Assembly: GCF_001594015.1 (NCBI RefSeq)
Contig: NZ_LTBC01000001.1
Coordinates: 310,001 to 374,000, forward strand
Reading direction: 5' to 3'
Source: Moorella mulderi DSM 14980
GTDB taxonomy: Bacteria; Bacillota; DSM-521; Neomoorellales; Neomoorellaceae
DNA length: 64,000 bases
The position numbers and the translations under genes were made by a program. Below, piece after piece: positions 50,691-63,831 of the stretch. Positions within the stretch are counted from its first letter, which is position 1. Every line of letters starts with the position of its first letter. The notes beneath the pieces were generated by a model. It was not told where the DNA came from, did no database searches, and saw only the letters and a list, made by a program, of their open reading frames with translations.

Positions 50691-50719
50691 ATTTTAAGCA
50701 ATTAAACCCGGCAAGTCAA
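50691..50719 (-). promoter_or_regulatory. Promoter of rplM-rpsI
   Basis: -35 TTGACT (50714-50719), 17 nt, -10 TAAAAT (50691-50696) on the minus strand, between the truA stop and rplM. Confidence 0.75.
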
Positions 50720-50724
50720 GAAAA

Positions 50725-51465
50725 TTAGTATTCTACCCTTTCCAGGCACAGCCCCTGGGGCGGGGCCGTCGGGCCTGCCTTTTCCCGTGAACGGGCGGCA
50801 AGTATAACCGGGACATCCTCCGGTAGCAGCCGGCCCCTGCCAATTTCCACCAGGGTGCCGGCCATAATTCTTACCATGTGGTAAAGAAAGCCGTTGGCCA
50901 CCACATCAAAAAAAATGAAGTGACCCTCGCGGTGCAAGTGCGCCTTCAGTACCTCGCGTTCAAATTGGCGCACCGGGCTACCGGCGGCGCAAAAGGAACG
51001 AAAATCATGGCGGCCCGTAAAGTAACTTGCGCCCCGGGCCATGGCGGCAAAGTCCAGCGGGTAACGTACCTGCCAGCTGTAGCGGCGGCTAAAGACATCG
51101 GGCAGGCTGTGGTTGTAGATGGTATAGCGGTACCATTTCCACCGGGCACTGTAACGGGCATGAAATTCAGGTGATACTACCTCGGCGCCCAATGCCGCAA
51201 TATCTTCTGGCAGCAGGCTGTTCAAGGCCAGGGGCCAGCGATCCACCGGTATGCGGCTGGAAGTACTGAAGCTGATTACCTGGCCGCGGGCATGGACCCC
51301 GGCGTCCGTCCGCCCGGCAGCCACCGGGCAGATCCTTTCCCCTGTCAGCCGGTTTAAGGCTGCGGCCACGATACCCTGGATGGTTGGCCCGTGAGTTTCC
51401 GGCTGGACCTGCCAGCCGGCATAATTGGTACCGTCATAGGCCAGGGTAATTTTCAGGTGCGGCAT
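50725..51465 (-). CDS. truA: tRNA pseudouridine(38-40) synthase
   Basis: 246 aa. The catalytic Asp is in AAGRTDAGVHARGQVISF. ITLAYDGTNYAGWQVQP at the start and FLYHMVRIMAGTLVEIGRG near the end are conserved. It modifies U38-40 in the anticodon arm. Its place after ecfT follows Bacillus. Confidence 0.97.
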   Translation of the reverse strand: MPHLKITLAYDGTNYAGWQVQPETHGPTIQGIVAAALNRLTGERICPVAAGRTDAGVHARGQVISFSTSSRIPVDRWPLALNSLLPEDIAALGAEVVSPEFHARYSARWKWYRYTIYNHSLPDVFSRRYSWQVRYPLDFAAMARGASYFTGRHDFRSFCAAGSPVRQFEREVLKAHLHREGHFIFFDVVANGFLYHMVRIMAGTLVEIGRGRLLPEDVPVILAARSREKAGPTAPPQGLCLERVEY

Positions 51466-51535
51466 GGCTGGAAGTTAGCCTCCCAATATATGGGAGGGGC
51501 ATATCCCTCCCCTTTCATTAGCGGCATCTTCTATC

Positions 51536-52324
51536 CTAACTTCCGAACCTTAGCCGGTAATACGCCGACCCGGCCGCCAGGAGGCCGGCCAGCAGGAGGA
51601 AGATATAGTCTGCCGCCCTGAAATGCAGCTCCCGCATCCGGGTGCGGCCCTGGCCCCCCCGGTAAGCCCGGGCTTCCATGGCTTCGGCCAGGCCTTCGGC
51701 CCGGCGAAAGGCACTGACAAAGAGTGGGATGACCAGGGGCATCAGGTTTTTGATCTGGTTGCCCTGGAAGGTCGCTCCCCGGGCAACCTGCGCCCGCATA
51801 ATCCGCTCGGCCTCTTCTAGCAGGGTAGGCACAAATCTGAGGGCCAGGGTCAGCATTAGGGCCAGTTCACCGGCCGGCAGGCCCAGCCTCTGCCCTGGTC
51901 TTAGCAGCCGCTCCAGGCCGTCAGCCAGGGCGAGGGGATCGGTCGTGGCCATGAGTACAGCCGCGGCCAGGACCAGGAAAAACACCCTGGCCAGGGCCAG
52001 TAAACCGTAGTTAAGCCCCTCCCGGGTAATCCTCACCGGGCCCACCGCAGCCATTACTTCCCCCGGTGTGAACGCCACCTGGAAGATAAAGATAATTAAC
52101 AGGAAAACAATTAGCGGCCTCAACTGGCGCCAGATAAAGGCCGGTGCCAGGCCGGCCAGGATTATTACCGGTAAAATAGTTGCCCCGGTAAGGCTTGCAG
52201 CCATACCTGTTGGCGCAGCAAGGAGGGCTATGCCGTAAAGGAGCAGGCCCAGCAGTTTAGACCGGGGATCCAGGTGATGGATGCTGCTTGTCCCCGGGAT
52301 ATATTGCCCCAGCTCGATAAGCAT
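51536..52324 (-). CDS. ecfT: ECF transporter transmembrane protein EcfT
   Basis: Start ATG 52324 (the frame is open further into ecfA2); 262 aa with five or six membrane helices. SIHHLDPRSKLLG at the front and the two coupling motifs AQVARGATFQG and MEARAYRGG contact the ATPases. With EcfA1/EcfA2 and different S-proteins it imports vitamins. No S-component gene is adjacent, so it is the shared (group II) module. Confidence 0.94.
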   Translation of the reverse strand: MLIELGQYIPGTSSIHHLDPRSKLLGLLLYGIALLAAPTGMAASLTGATILPVIILAGLAPAFIWRQLRPLIVFLLIIFIFQVAFTPGEVMAAVGPVRITREGLNYGLLALARVFFLVLAAAVLMATTDPLALADGLERLLRPGQRLGLPAGELALMLTLALRFVPTLLEEAERIMRAQVARGATFQGNQIKNLMPLVIPLFVSAFRRAEGLAEAMEARAYRGGQGRTRMRELHFRAADYIFLLLAGLLAAGSAYYRLRFGS

Positions 52325-52328
52325 ACAG

Positions 52329-53180
52329 CTAAACCCCCAGCCAGGCCAGGATGGCGTCCCGGGCCTCGGCCAGGGTGAGGACATCCAGGGGTACCGGGGC
52401 CCCCTGGCGGCGCAAAACCTGCATCAGGCTGGTCAGGGGCGGAGGGATAAGTCCATAGGATCTTAAGGCTTCTCCCTGGCGAAAAATATCCCGGGGCGTA
52501 CCCTGGAGAGCCACCCGTCCCCGGTGTAAAACTATAACCTCCCGGGCCAGTTCGGCCACCTCGGCCATATTATGGGAGATAAGGACTACTGCCTTCCCGG
52601 GCCGGCGGTAAAAGGCCCGGATAACGTTAACTACCTGTTCCCGGCCGGCCGGGTCCAGCCCGGCCGTCGGCTCATCCAGGATTAAAACCTCCGGCTCCAT
52701 GGCCAGGATCCCGGCGATGGCTACCCGGCGCTGCTGTCCCCCGCTTAAGGTAAAGGGGGAACGCCCGCCCACCGTTTGCGGGTCCAGGCCTACAGCCCGG
52801 AGGGCCGCCTTTACCCTTGCTTCGAGCCTGGCCCCACCAAGGCCCAGGTTCCGGGGGCCAAAGGCTACATCTTCAGCCACCGTTTCGGCAAAAAGTTGCT
52901 GCTCCGGCTGTTGAAAGACCATACCCACCCTCTGCCAAGGTGCTAAACCTTTCCCTTTACCCCGCCCCCTGGCCGGCTGCCCGTCCAGGGTAACCCGGCC
53001 CGCTGTGGGTTCCAGCAGGCCGGCCATGAGCATGGCCAGGGTTGATTTCCCCGAACCCCCGGCCCCGGTAATGGCCAGGAAATCGCCCGGGGAAACTTTG
53101 AGATTGATGTTTTCCAGCACCGGCAACTGCCGGCCGGCTACCTGGTAGGCAAAACTTACTTCCTGGAGGCCAATTTCCAT
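52329..53180 (-). CDS. ecfA2: ECF transporter ATPase EcfA2
   Basis: 283 aa. Walker [10 protein letters not shown], signature [13 protein letters not shown], Walker [14 protein letters not shown]. It overlaps ecfA1 by 25 nt and the ecfT start region. It energises vitamin uptake with EcfA1. Confidence 0.95.
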   Translation of the reverse strand: MEIGLQEVSFAYQVAGRQLPVLENINLKVSPGDFLAITGAGGSGKSTLAMLMAGLLEPTAGRVTLDGQPARGRGKGKGLAPWQRVGMVFQQPEQQLFAETVAEDVAFGPRNLGLGGARLEARVKAALRAVGLDPQTVGGRSPFTLSGGQQRRVAIAGILAMEPEVLILDEPTAGLDPAGREQVVNVIRAFYRRPGKAVVLISHNMAEVAELAREVIVLHRGRVALQGTPRDIFRQGEALRSYGLIPPPLTSLMQVLRRQGAPVPLDVLTLAEARDAILAWLGV

Positions 53181-53986
53181 AGGGCCCGGGCCATCTCCTC
53201 CACTGTGACCAAGTTGGCCGGTAATTTTAAACCCGCCTGCCTTAAACCCTTGCCCAGGGCAACTGTTACCGGCACCTTAAGTCCCGCTGCCGCCAGCTTC
53301 TCCTCCTGCTGCATCACTTCCGCCGGCGGGCCGGCTAAAAGTATCTGCCCCGCCTTCAGGACCAGGACCCGTTCTGCCAGGGCTGCCTCTTCCATAAGGT
53401 GAGTTATGAGGATAACGGCCAGCCCTTTTTCCCGGCGTAATTCCAATACCTTCTGGAGAATTTCCTCCCGGGCTACCGGATCCAGCATGGCCGTAGCCTC
53501 GTCCAGGACCAGGTAGCGGGGTTCCATGGCCAGGACGCCGGCCAGGGCTAGGCGCTGTTTCTGACCCCCCGAGAGGCGGTGGGGGGGCCTGGTCCTTAAA
53601 TTTGCCAGCTCCACAACCTCCAGGGCGGCTGCTACCCGCTGCCTTATTTCAGCCGGCGGCAGGCCTAGATTTTCCAGCCCGAAGGCCACATCATCTTCTA
53701 CGGTAGCTGCCACCAGCTGGTTGTCAGGGTCCTGGAAGACCATCCCTACCCGGCGGCGAATGTCTACCAGGGAAGCTTCGTCCCCGGTGTCCAGCCCATC
53801 TACCAGGACACGGCCTTCCCCGGGCCGTAGCAGGCCATTTAGTAACCTGGCCAGGGTAGATTTGCCGGAACCATTGGGGCCCGTGATAGCCAGAAATTCC
53901 CCCGGCTTGATAATTAAACTTATATTTTCCAGGGCCGGTACGGTAGTTCCCGGGTAGGAAAAAGTGACGCCCTGGACCTCGATCAT
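53156..53986 (-). CDS. ecfA1: ECF transporter ATPase EcfA1
   Basis: 276 aa. Walker [11 protein letters not shown]-loop [10 protein letters not shown], signature [13 protein letters not shown], Walker [14 protein letters not shown] (Ala in place of the usual Pro after the catalytic Glu, normal for EcfA1). It is 3 nt downstream of rplQ, the standard clostridial arrangement. Confidence 0.95.
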   Translation of the reverse strand: MIEVQGVTFSYPGTTVPALENISLIIKPGEFLAITGPNGSGKSTLARLLNGLLRPGEGRVLVDGLDTGDEASLVDIRRRVGMVFQDPDNQLVAATVEDDVAFGLENLGLPPAEIRQRVAAALEVVELANLRTRPPHRLSGGQKQRLALAGVLAMEPRYLVLDEATAMLDPVAREEILQKVLELRREKGLAVILITHLMEEAALAERVLVLKAGQILLAGPPAEVMQQEEKLAAAGLKVPVTVALGKGLRQAGLKLPANLVTVEEMARALWKLASRK

Positions 53987-53989
53987 GGT

Positions 53990-54328
53990 TTATACCAGTT
54001 CAATGCGCACCATGGGCGCGCCGTCACCCTGGCGGAAACCGGTCTTAATTATCCGGGTATAGCCGCCATTTTTATCCTGATAGCGCGGGCCAATTTCTTT
54101 AAACAATTTGGTAACCACGTCTTCATCCAGCAGGTAAGCCAGGGCCTGGCGCCGGGCATGGAGGTCACCCCTTTTGCCCAGGGTGATCATCTTCTCGGCC
54201 AGGCTTTTTAGTTCTTTGGCCCGCATTTCCGTGGTTTCTATTTTACCTTCCCGCAAAAAGGAAGTTACGATATTGCGCAGCATCATTTTCCGGTGGCCGG
54301 ACAGGCGGCCTAATTTACGGTAACCCAT
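53990..54328 (-). CDS. rplQ: Ribosomal protein L17
   Basis: 112 aa. [20 protein letters not shown] and [22 protein letters not shown] are family signatures. It follows rpoA by 15 nt. Confidence 0.98.
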   Translation of the reverse strand: MGYRKLGRLSGHRKMMLRNIVTSFLREGKIETTEMRAKELKSLAEKMITLGKRGDLHARRQALAYLLDEDVVTKLFKEIGPRYQDKNGGYTRIIKTGFRQGDGAPMVRIELV

Positions 54329-54343
54329 CTAAAGGACCCCCCT

Positions 54344-55285
54344 TTACCCATCGCTCTGTCGCAGGGACAGGCCCAGTTCCGCGAGCTTTTGCGTGACTTC
54401 TTCCAGGGATTTTTTACCCAGGTTGCGTACCTTCATCATATCTTCTTCAGTACGCTGTAAAAGCTCGCCAACGGTATTAATGCCCGCCCGCTTCAAGCAA
54501 TTGTAAGAACGCACCGAAAGATCAAGTTCCTCAATGGACATATCCATGAGGCGATCCCGGCTTTCTTCTTCCTTCTCTACCATGGTCACTTCATCGCTGA
54601 CTCGCTCCGTTAAACCTAAAAAAAGACGCATGTGTTCAATGAGAATCCTGGCTGCCGAGCTCACTGCCTCATCAGGGGCAATAGTACCGTCAGTCCATAC
54701 TTCCAGGGTGAGTTTATCATAGTCAGTAACCTGTCCTACCCGGGTGTTTTCCACCTGGTAATTCACTTTATGGACTGGCGAAAAGAGGGAATCGACCGGG
54801 ATAATCCCGATGGGCTGGTCCTCTTTTTTATTTTTTTCCGCACTGACATAACCCCGTCCTTTTTCCACCGTCATTTCGATAAACAGGCGACCGCCTTTTT
54901 CTACGGTGGCTATGTGCAGGTCGGGGTTTAAGACCTCGACATCAGCATCAGTAATAATATCGGCAGCTGTAACCTCGCCTTCACCTTCGGCCTCAATCCT
55001 GATTACTTTGGGTTCATCAGTGTGGAGTTTCAGGGCCAGGGACTTGAGGTTTAAAATAATCTCCGTGGTATCCTCAACCACCCCGGGAATGGTAGAAAAC
55101 TCATGGAGAACCCCTTCAATTTTGACCGTGGTTACAGCGGCCCCCGGCAGTGAGGAGAGGAGTATCCGCCGCAGGGAATTACCCAGGGTGATTCCATAAC
55201 CTCGCTCCAGGGGCTCGACTACAAACCGCCCGTACTTATTGGACATTTCCAGGCACTCAATCCTGGGCCTTTCAATTTCGAGCAT
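54344..55285 (-). CDS. rpoA: RNA polymerase alpha subunit
   Basis: 313 aa. The N-terminal dimerisation domain ([20 protein letters not shown]) and C-terminal DNA/activator-binding domain ([22 protein letters not shown], given in part) are linked by an acidic stretch around residue 240. It assembles the polymerase core. Confidence 0.98.
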   Translation of the reverse strand: MLEIERPRIECLEMSNKYGRFVVEPLERGYGITLGNSLRRILLSSLPGAAVTTVKIEGVLHEFSTIPGVVEDTTEIILNLKSLALKLHTDEPKVIRIEAEGEGEVTAADIITDADVEVLNPDLHIATVEKGGRLFIEMTVEKGRGYVSAEKNKKEDQPIGIIPVDSLFSPVHKVNYQVENTRVGQVTDYDKLTLEVWTDGTIAPDEAVSSAARILIEHMRLFLGLTERVSDEVTMVEKEEESRDRLMDMSIEELDLSVRSYNCLKRAGINTVGELLQRTEEDMMKVRNLGKKSLEEVTQKLAELGLSLRQSDG

Positions 55286-55323
55286 TGTTCCCCTCCTTCT
55301 CGTGAGCTCATCCAGCCTGGGTT

Positions 55324-55950
55324 TTACTTGGAGTAAAGCTCAACGATGAGGTGTTCTTGCACCGGCACGTCAATCTGCTCCCGTGTCGGTAGGGCGAGGA
55401 CGTGACCTTCTAAAGCTGCCGGGTCGGCTTTAAGCCAGGCCGGGACCGTCCGGTGGGCTGCCGCCGCTGCAATCTCTTTGAAAAGCGGGCTCTCTTTGCT
55501 CTTTTCCCGGACGGCAATGACATCCCCCGGCCGGACCAGGTAGGAAGGGATATTTACCTTCTGGCCATTTACTGTAAAATGGCCTTGCCGGACTAACATC
55601 CTGGCCTGAGCGCGGGAATCGGCAAAACCCAGGCGATAAACAACATTGTCCAGGCGCCTTTCCAGCAAGATGAGCAGGTTTTCACCGGTAACGCCCTTCA
55701 TGCGCTCGGCCTTCTCAAAGTAGTTGCTGAACTGTCGTTCCAGGATGCCATAAATGCGGCGGGCCTTTTGCTTTTCCCGTAGCTGCAAGCCGTATTCGGA
55801 AAGCTTTTTCTTTACCTGGCCGTGCTGGCCGGGGGCATAGGGCCGCCGGGCCACGGCACATTTATCCGAGTAACAGCGATCGCCTTTGAGGAAAAGCTTG
55901 ATGCCTTCCCGCCGGCACAGGCGACAGGTGGACTCTTTATACCTTGCCAA
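55324..55950 (-). CDS. rpsD: Ribosomal protein S4 (zinc form)
   Basis: 208 aa from TTG. The N-terminal zinc site has Cys in CRLCRREG and again CYSDKC, so this is the C+ form. The S4 RNA-binding domain is [20 protein letters not shown]. Its position between rpsK and rpoA is clostridial; in Bacillus it lies elsewhere and is autoregulated. The 70-nt leader contains a GTCGCA/TGCGAC pairing (55970-56005) that could be a regulatory fold. Confidence 0.98.
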   Translation of the reverse strand: MARYKESTCRLCRREGIKLFLKGDRCYSDKCAVARRPYAPGQHGQVKKKLSEYGLQLREKQKARRIYGILERQFSNYFEKAERMKGVTGENLLILLERRLDNVVYRLGFADSRAQARMLVRQGHFTVNGQKVNIPSYLVRPGDVIAVREKSKESPLFKEIAAAAAHRTVPAWLKADPAALEGHVLALPTREQIDVPVQEHLIVELYSK

Positions 55951-56020
55951 AGTATTACCTCCTCTGAAAGTCGCATGCTGCTTAGCACCAGTATGTCCCT
56001 GCGACGCTTAGAAGCTCCTG

Positions 56021-56410
56021 TTATACTCGCCGCCGCTTGGGTGGCCGGCAGCCGTTATGAGGAATGGGGGTAACGTCTTTGATGACGCTGACCTCGAGCC
56101 CTGCGGCCTGCAGGGAACGAATGGCTGCTTCCCGGCCGGCTCCCGGTCCTTTAACGTAGCACTCAACTTCGCGCATGCCATGTTCCATGGCCTGCCTGGC
56201 GGCTGCTTCGGCCGCCATCTGGGCGGCAAAGGGTGTGCTCTTGCGGGAACCTTTAAAACCTACGGTACCGGCACTGGCCCAGGATATGGTATTACCATTT
56301 TTATCGGTGATGGTTACCAGGGTATTGTTAAAGGTTGATTTAATATGGGCCACACCGCTTTCAATATTTTTACGTTCGCGCCGGCGTGGCCGGGTAGTTT
56401 TCCTTGGCAT
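56021..56410 (-). CDS. rpsK: Ribosomal protein S11
   Basis: 129 aa. [19 protein letters not shown] and the C-terminal [17 protein letters not shown] are conserved. Spaced 12 nt from rpsM. Confidence 0.98.
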   Translation of the reverse strand: MPRKTTRPRRRERKNIESGVAHIKSTFNNTLVTITDKNGNTISWASAGTVGFKGSRKSTPFAAQMAAEAAARQAMEHGMREVECYVKGPGAGREAAIRSLQAAGLEVSVIKDVTPIPHNGCRPPKRRRV

Positions 56411-56422
56411 AGCTTTTCCCCC

Positions 56423-56794
56423 TTACTTCTTCCGTCGCACGCCCACAGTCTTGCGCGGACCCTTACGCGTACGGGCATTGGTCTTGGTGCGCTGGCCGCG
56501 TACCGGCAGCCCCCGGCGGTGACGCAGGCCCCGGTAACAGCCAATTTCCATCAGCCGCTTGATATTTAACGCTACTTCCCGCCGCAAATCCCCTTCGACC
56601 GTTAAATTTTTATCAATATATTCGCGTAGCCGGCTTACTTCTTCATCCGTTAGATCCCTTACCCTGGTATCAGGATTGACGGCTGTCGCAGCCAGGATCT
56701 TATTTGCCGTCGGCCTGCCAATACCATAAATATAAGTCAGGGCAATTTCCACCCGTTTGTCCCGGGGGAGGTCTACCCCGGCAATCCTTGCCAT
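56423..56794 (-). CDS. rpsM: Ribosomal protein S13
   Basis: 123 aa. [20 protein letters not shown] at the front and [20 protein letters not shown] near the end. It contacts the P-site tRNA and bridges to the 50S. Confidence 0.98.
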   Translation of the reverse strand: MARIAGVDLPRDKRVEIALTYIYGIGRPTANKILAATAVNPDTRVRDLTDEEVSRLREYIDKNLTVEGDLRREVALNIKRLMEIGCYRGLRHRRGLPVRGQRTKTNARTRKGPRKTVGVRRKK

Positions 56795-56812
56795 TTACGC
56801 CTTACCCCCTGT

Positions 56813-56926
56813 CTATCCCTGTTTTTGCTTGTGCTTGGGATTTTCACAAATGACCATAATTCGACCCTTGCGTTTGATGATCTTGCATTTTTCACAAATA
56901 GTCCGCACTGAAGGCTTGACTTTCAA
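56813..56926 (-). CDS. rpmJ: Ribosomal protein L36 (zinc type)
   Basis: 37 aa from TTG 56926 behind GGGAGGG. The product ([20 protein letters not shown], then [16 protein letters not shown]) has zinc ligands Cys11, Cys14, Cys27 and a His at 32. It lies between infA and rpsM as expected. It is short, but the motif leaves no doubt. Confidence 0.97.
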   Translation of the reverse strand: MKVKPSVRTICEKCKIIKRKGRIMVICENPKHKQKQG

Positions 56927-56942
56927 ACTAAACCCTCCCAGC

Positions 56943-57161
56943 TCATTTATAGCGGTAAACGATGCGTCCCCGGTTCAGGTCATAGGGTGATAATTCCACC
57001 ATTACCCGGTCGCCAGGTAAAATGCGGATAAAGTTCATCCGGATCTTACCGGAGACATGGGCCAGCACCCGGTGCCCATTGGCCAGCTCTACCCGAAACA
57101 TGGCATTGGGCAGGGGTTCGATCACCTTGCCTTCGACTTCAATGACATCCTCTTTGGCCAA
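56943..57161 (-). CDS. infA: Translation initiation factor IF-1
   Basis: 72 aa from TTG. OB fold with [38 protein letters not shown] and [18 protein letters not shown]. It blocks the A site during initiation. Confidence 0.98.
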   Translation of the reverse strand: MAKEDVIEVEGKVIEPLPNAMFRVELANGHRVLAHVSGKIRMNFIRILPGDRVMVELSPYDLNRGRIVYRYK

Positions 57162-57176
57162 ATAAACCCCTCCTTT

Positions 57177-57461
57177 TCAAGCCTGCTCAGTCTCTAAGAG
57201 CTGGGCAATAGCCCGACGTACTTCCGCATCGGTAACTACTTCTCCCTGTTTTAACCGGTTGGCAATAGCCGTCGCTACCCGGTTAACCGCCTGGACATGG
57301 AGGACGTTTTTCAGTTTGGGTTTACTGGTGCGCCTAAGCTTACCGTCAACCAGGTAAACCCGGCCGGGCCCGGCCAGCTGCCAGACCAGGAAAGGTCGCC
57401 CCTGGTCGCGCCCGGCCCGGGAATATACCAGTTGCCCCACCTTTAGTTCCCCTGCTGCCAT
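57177..57461 (-). CDS. KOW-domain RNA-binding protein (YbzG-like)
   Basis: Start ATG 57461, 8 nt after GGAGG; 94 aa. An N-terminal KOW-like barrel (LKVGQLVYSRAGRDQGRPFL, YLVDGKLRRTSKPKLKN) resembles eukaryotic L14e/L27e, then a C-terminal helix (ATAIANRLKQGEVVTDAEVR). Between map and infA, the same slot as Bacillus ybzG. Ribosome-linked function is inferred; none is proven. Confidence 0.88.
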   Translation of the reverse strand: MAAGELKVGQLVYSRAGRDQGRPFLVWQLAGPGRVYLVDGKLRRTSKPKLKNVLHVQAVNRVATAIANRLKQGEVVTDAEVRRAIAQLLETEQA

Positions 57462-57483
57462 AACCTTCGCCTCCACCTGCCAG

Positions 57484-60163
<2,680 letters not shown>

Positions 60164-60604
60164 CTACATCACCTCTACTTTGCCGCCGGCAGCCTCAATT
60201 TTGGCAATGGCCTGGCGGCTGGCAGCCTGAACCCTGACGGTCAGGGGCTTGGTTAGTTCACCATCGCCCAGGATTTTGACACCGTGCCTGGCCTGCTTGA
60301 CCAGACCGGCCCTGGCCAGGACTTCCGGCGTCACCACGGTGTCCGGTTCAAAGCGTTCCAGTTCGCCGACATTAATGGCCGTTAACTGGCGGGCAAACTT
60401 ATTGGTGAAGCCCCTTTTAGGCAGGCGGCGGCTCAAGGGCATCTGGCCACCTTCAAAGCCACGGCGGACTCCGCCACCGGAGCGGGCTTTTTGCCCTTTA
60501 TGGCCACGACCGGAGGTTTTACCCAGGCCGGACCCGATACCCCGCCCTACCCGGGTAGCTTTAATCCTGGAACCCGGGGCTGGATGTAACTCATGCAGGC
60601 GCAC
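60164..60604 (-). CDS. rplO: Ribosomal protein L15
   Basis: Start GTG 60604, 5 nt after AGGAGGTGA; GTG 60613 is inside the SD. 146 aa. [20 protein letters not shown] and the Gly/Arg-rich [21 protein letters not shown] region are typical. Confidence 0.98.
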   Translation of the reverse strand: MRLHELHPAPGSRIKATRVGRGIGSGLGKTSGRGHKGQKARSGGGVRRGFEGGQMPLSRRLPKRGFTNKFARQLTAINVGELERFEPDTVVTPEVLARAGLVKQARHGVKILGDGELTKPLTVRVQAASRQAIAKIEAAGGKVEVM

Positions 60605-60616
60605 CCCTGTCACCTC

Positions 60617-60799
60617 CTATTCTACTTCCTCGCACTTCACCAGGTGGGCCAGTTTCTTTACCTGGCCCCTGATCACCGGTGTATCAGGGCGGATTATTTC
60701 CGCATGGAGTTTCTTAAGACCCAGGGCACGGGCCGTCTTCCTTTCCGTTTCTGGTCGACCGATCAAGCTTTTCACCAGGGTAATCTTCAAGTTTGCCAA
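60617..60799 (-). CDS. rpmD: Ribosomal protein L30
   Basis: Start TTG 60799, 8 nt behind GGAGG, yields ANLKITLVKSLIGRPETERK and 60 aa, the family size; TTG 60805 is too close to the SD. VKKLAHLVKCEEVE ends it. Confidence 0.97.
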   Translation of the reverse strand: MANLKITLVKSLIGRPETERKTARALGLKKLHAEIIRPDTPVIRGQVKKLAHLVKCEEVE

Positions 60800-60811
60800 T
60801 GCCAACTCCTC

Positions 60812-61312
60812 CTAGCCAATCAACTCGGCCACAGTTTTGCCCCGAAGACGGGCTACCTCTTCAGCCCTCTTCAGCCCCTTTAAACCTTCCATGGTGGCAT
60901 AAACGACGTTATTGGGGTTGGCCGATCCCAGGCTCTTGGTCAAGATATCCCTGATACCCGCAGCCTCTAGAACCGCCCGTACCGGTCCCCCGGCAATAAC
61001 TCCGGTACCGGGTGCTGCAGGCTTGAGCAACACTTTCCCGGCGCCAAAATGGCCCATAACCTCATGGGGAATGGTCGTGCCCACCATTGGTACTTTAATA
61101 AGATTCTTTTTGGCATCTTCAATGCCTTTACGGATGGCTTCTGGTACTTCACTGGCCTTGCCCAGGCCGGCGCCGACATGGCCTTTACCGTCACCAACAA
61201 CTACCAGGGCAGAAAAACTAAAGCGCCGGCCGCCCTTTACTACTTTAGCTACGCGGTTGATATGGACAACTTTTTCCGTCAGCTCGAGGTCCTTGGTTTC
61301 AATGCGCGCCAT
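60812..61312 (-). CDS. rpsE: Ribosomal protein S5
   Basis: 166 aa. [40 protein letters not shown] and [20 protein letters not shown]. It is involved in decoding accuracy. Confidence 0.98.
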   Translation of the reverse strand: MARIETKDLELTEKVVHINRVAKVVKGGRRFSFSALVVVGDGKGHVGAGLGKASEVPEAIRKGIEDAKKNLIKVPMVGTTIPHEVMGHFGAGKVLLKPAAPGTGVIAGGPVRAVLEAAGIRDILTKSLGSANPNNVVYATMEGLKGLKRAEEVARLRGKTVAELIG

Positions 61313-61330
61313 TTTTCCCCTCCTTCCCCC

Positions 61331-61696
61331 TTAAAAGTCCAGCCCTGCTTCCCGGGCGCCTTCAGCTACAGCAGCTATGCGACCGTGGTAAATATTGCCA
61401 CCCCGGTCAAAGACAACTTTCTTAATCCCTTTAGCCAGGGCCTTCTGGGCGACGAGTTCGCCCACTTTCCTGGCAGCAGCTATATTCCCGGTAGCTTCCA
61501 AGTCTTTTAATGCCGGGTCCAGGGTTGAGGCAGCCACCAGGGTAACACCGCGAGTATCGTCCACCACCTGGGCGTAAATATGGCGCAGGCTGCGGTAGAC
61601 ACTCAAACGGGGCCGTTCAGGAGTGCCCATTATATGCCGCCGCACCCGCAGGTGCTTCCGCTGCCGCGTGAGTTTGCGGTCTTTCCTTTTGAACAT
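61331..61696 (-). CDS. rplR: Ribosomal protein L18
   Basis: 121 aa. [20 protein letters not shown] and [20 protein letters not shown] bind 5S rRNA. Standard spc order. Confidence 0.98.
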   Translation of the reverse strand: MFKRKDRKLTRQRKHLRVRRHIMGTPERPRLSVYRSLRHIYAQVVDDTRGVTLVAASTLDPALKDLEATGNIAAARKVGELVAQKALAKGIKKVVFDRGGNIYHGRIAAVAEGAREAGLDF

Positions 61697-61707
61697 TCCT
61701 TTACCCC

Positions 61708-62259
61708 CTATTTCTTACCGCCCTTGGCGCCAGTCTTACCAACTTTGCGCCGGATATACTCATCTTCATACTTAATACCTTTACCCTTATAGGGTTCCGG
61801 GCGGCGGACGTCGCGAATATTGGCCGCCAGGGCCCCTACCGCTTCTTTGTCAATGCCTTTAACGATTATCTTGTTGGGGGCCGGTACTTCAATCTCCAGC
61901 CCTTCCCCCGGCACTATTTCTACCGGGTGGGAATAGCCTACCGTCAGCACCAGTTTGTTCCCCTGCTTGGCGGCCCGGTAGCCTACCCCTACCAGCTCCA
62001 GGCTTTTTTGAAAGCCTTTGGTGACGCCCTCAACCATATTCTGCAGCAGGGCCCGGGAAAGGCCATGCAGGGCGCGGTGGGGCTTGGCATCCGAAGGCCG
62101 GCTGACCTCCAATACATCCCCTTCCCGGGTAATGGTAATTTCGGCCGGGAACTGGCGGGTAAGTTTTCCCCTGGGCCCCTTTACCGTTACCGTATTACCG
62201 TCGATGCTTACTTCTACCCCTGCCGGTACTTGTACCGGCTTTCTGCCTATACGTGACAC
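61708..62259 (-). CDS. rplF: Ribosomal protein L6
   Basis: 183 aa from [33 protein letters not shown] and the C-terminal [20 protein letters not shown] are hallmark segments. Confidence 0.98.
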   Translation of the reverse strand: MSRIGRKPVQVPAGVEVSIDGNTVTVKGPRGKLTRQFPAEITITREGDVLEVSRPSDAKPHRALHGLSRALLQNMVEGVTKGFQKSLELVGVGYRAAKQGNKLVLTVGYSHPVEIVPGEGLEIEVPAPNKIIVKGIDKEAVGALAANIRDVRRPEPYKGKGIKYEDEYIRRKVGKTGAKGGKK

Positions 62260-62276
62260 CTGAACACCTCCCAGCC

Positions 62277-62669
62277 TTACCAGATATAACAGATAACTTC
62301 GCCGCCGACGCCTTCCCGGCGGGCCTGTTTATCCGTGAGTATCCCTTTGCTGGTAGAGATTACAGCCACCCCCAGGCCCCCCAGGACTTTGGGAATTTCT
62401 CCCTTCCTGGCATAGATCCTGAGTCCCGGGCGGCTGATCCGCTTTATGCCCGTAATAACCTTTTCCTTGTTGGGACCATACTTGAGATAGAGTCTTAAGA
62501 TACCTTGCTTGCCGTCTTCGATATACTCGTAGTTCTTGATATAGCCTTCGTTCTTCAAGATTTCAGCTATCGCCCGCTTCATTTTGGAAGCCGGTACTTC
62601 CACCTTCTCCTGGTAGACCATGTTGGCGTTACGAATGCGGGTCAGGAAATCAGCAATGGGATCGGTCAT
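62277..62669 (-). CDS. rpsH: Ribosomal protein S8
   Basis: 130 aa from ATG 62669 (GTG 62672 directly before it may be used). [15 protein letters not shown] and the C-terminal [20 protein letters not shown] followed by GEVICYIW. Confidence 0.98.
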   Translation of the reverse strand: MTDPIADFLTRIRNANMVYQEKVEVPASKMKRAIAEILKNEGYIKNYEYIEDGKQGILRLYLKYGPNKEKVITGIKRISRPGLRIYARKGEIPKVLGGLGVAVISTSKGILTDKQARREGVGGEVICYIW

Positions 62670-62704
62670 CACCTTGAACTACCCCCTTCCTTCTCGTCCC
62701 GCCC

Positions 62705-62890
62705 TTACCAGCTGGCTTTAACTATACCAGGAAGCTCTCCCCTGTAGGCCAGCTCGCGGAAACAAATGCGGCACAGGCCAAACTTCCGCATGTAAGCATG
62801 GGGACGGCCACAGCGCAGGCAACGGTTATATGCGCGTACCTTAAACTTCTGGGGACGTGCTTGTTTGACTCGTAAAGATTTCTTGGCCAT
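62705..62890 (-). CDS. rpsN: Ribosomal protein S14 (zinc type Z)
   Basis: Start ATG 62890 behind AAGGAGG; 61 aa, the short zinc-binding form. Zinc cysteines are RCLRCGR and [18 protein letters not shown]. The frame is open upstream but without an SD. Confidence 0.98.
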   Translation of the reverse strand: MAKKSLRVKQARPQKFKVRAYNRCLRCGRPHAYMRKFGLCRICFRELAYRGELPGIVKASW

Positions 62891-62904
62891 GGATTTCCTC
62901 CTTA

Positions 62905-63447
62905 TCATTGTTCCCGGAACGGCATACCAAAACTGCGCAAGAGTTCCCGGGCTTCCTCATCGCTTTTTGCCGTCGTCACCATGGTTATCTCCAGGCCCCG
63001 GGTTTTGTCGATTTTGTCGTATTCAATCTCCGGGAAAATCAACTGTTCTTTCAGACCCAGGGAGTAGTTACCGCGGCCGTCAAAGGAGTTGGGCGACACT
63101 CCCTGGAAATCCCTGACCCGGGGCAGGGCCACGTTGATCAGGCGGTCCAGAAACTCATACATCCTTTCACCCCGCAGGGTTACCTTGCAGCCGATACTGT
63201 TCCCCTGGCGAAGTTTAAAGGCGGCAATAGATTTTTTGGCCTTGGTAACAATGGGTTTTTGCCCGGTAATGGCCATCAGGTCCTGGACGGCACCCTCAAT
63301 GGCTTTGGGATTCTGTGTAGCCTCGCCCACACCCATGTTTACGACGATTTTTTCCAGTTTGGGGATCTCCATGACATTTTTGTAGCCGAATTTATCCTGC
63401 AAGAGTTTGCGAATCTCTTTAAGATACTTTTCCTTCAGTCTGGCCAC
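62905..63447 (-). CDS. rplE: Ribosomal protein L5
   Basis: 180 aa from [23 protein letters not shown] and [20 protein letters not shown] are conserved. It binds 5S rRNA and contacts P-site tRNA. Confidence 0.98.
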   Translation of the reverse strand: MARLKEKYLKEIRKLLQDKFGYKNVMEIPKLEKIVVNMGVGEATQNPKAIEGAVQDLMAITGQKPIVTKAKKSIAAFKLRQGNSIGCKVTLRGERMYEFLDRLINVALPRVRDFQGVSPNSFDGRGNYSLGLKEQLIFPEIEYDKIDKTRGLEITMVTTAKSDEEARELLRSFGMPFREQ

Positions 63448-63470
63448 ATCCAGCCCTCCTTTACCTGGGC

Positions 63471-63797
63471 TTAATCAATTACTTCGCCGCACTTTTTACA
63501 CACCCGGGTCTTGGTCCCGTCGGCCAGGAACTGTTTCCCGATTCTGGTGGGCCGGTTGCACTTACTGCAAAACAGCATGACATTGCTGCTGGCCACCGGG
63601 GCCTCCTTTTCTATAATCCCGCCCTGGGGCATTTTGGGGGTGGGACGGGTGTGCCGTTTGACAATATTTACCCCTTCGACGACAACCCGGCCTTTAGCTC
63701 GATCGACGCTTAAGACTTTACCTTTTTTCCCGGCATCTTTACCGGTAATTACCATGACCAGGTCGCCCTTTTTGACGTGCACCTTGGGTGGGGTCAA
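63471..63797 (-). CDS. rplX: Ribosomal protein L24
   Basis: Start TTG 63797 behind GGAGGTGG; 108 aa (the open frame to 63851 overlaps rplN). KOW motif [20 protein letters not shown], then two CxxC pairs ([11 protein letters not shown] and [10 protein letters not shown]), the zinc-binding variant. Confidence 0.97.
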   Translation of the reverse strand: MTPPKVHVKKGDLVMVITGKDAGKKGKVLSVDRAKGRVVVEGVNIVKRHTRPTPKMPQGGIIEKEAPVASSNVMLFCSKCNRPTRIGKQFLADGTKTRVCKKCGEVID

Positions 63798-63831
63798 TTT
63801 AGTGCCACCTCCTGCGCAAAGGTCGCTCTCT

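Noticed and set aside
50662-50724. L13 autoregulatory leader before rplM
   Set aside because: The promoter found places the start only about 20-25 nt from the gene, leaving no room for the known structure.
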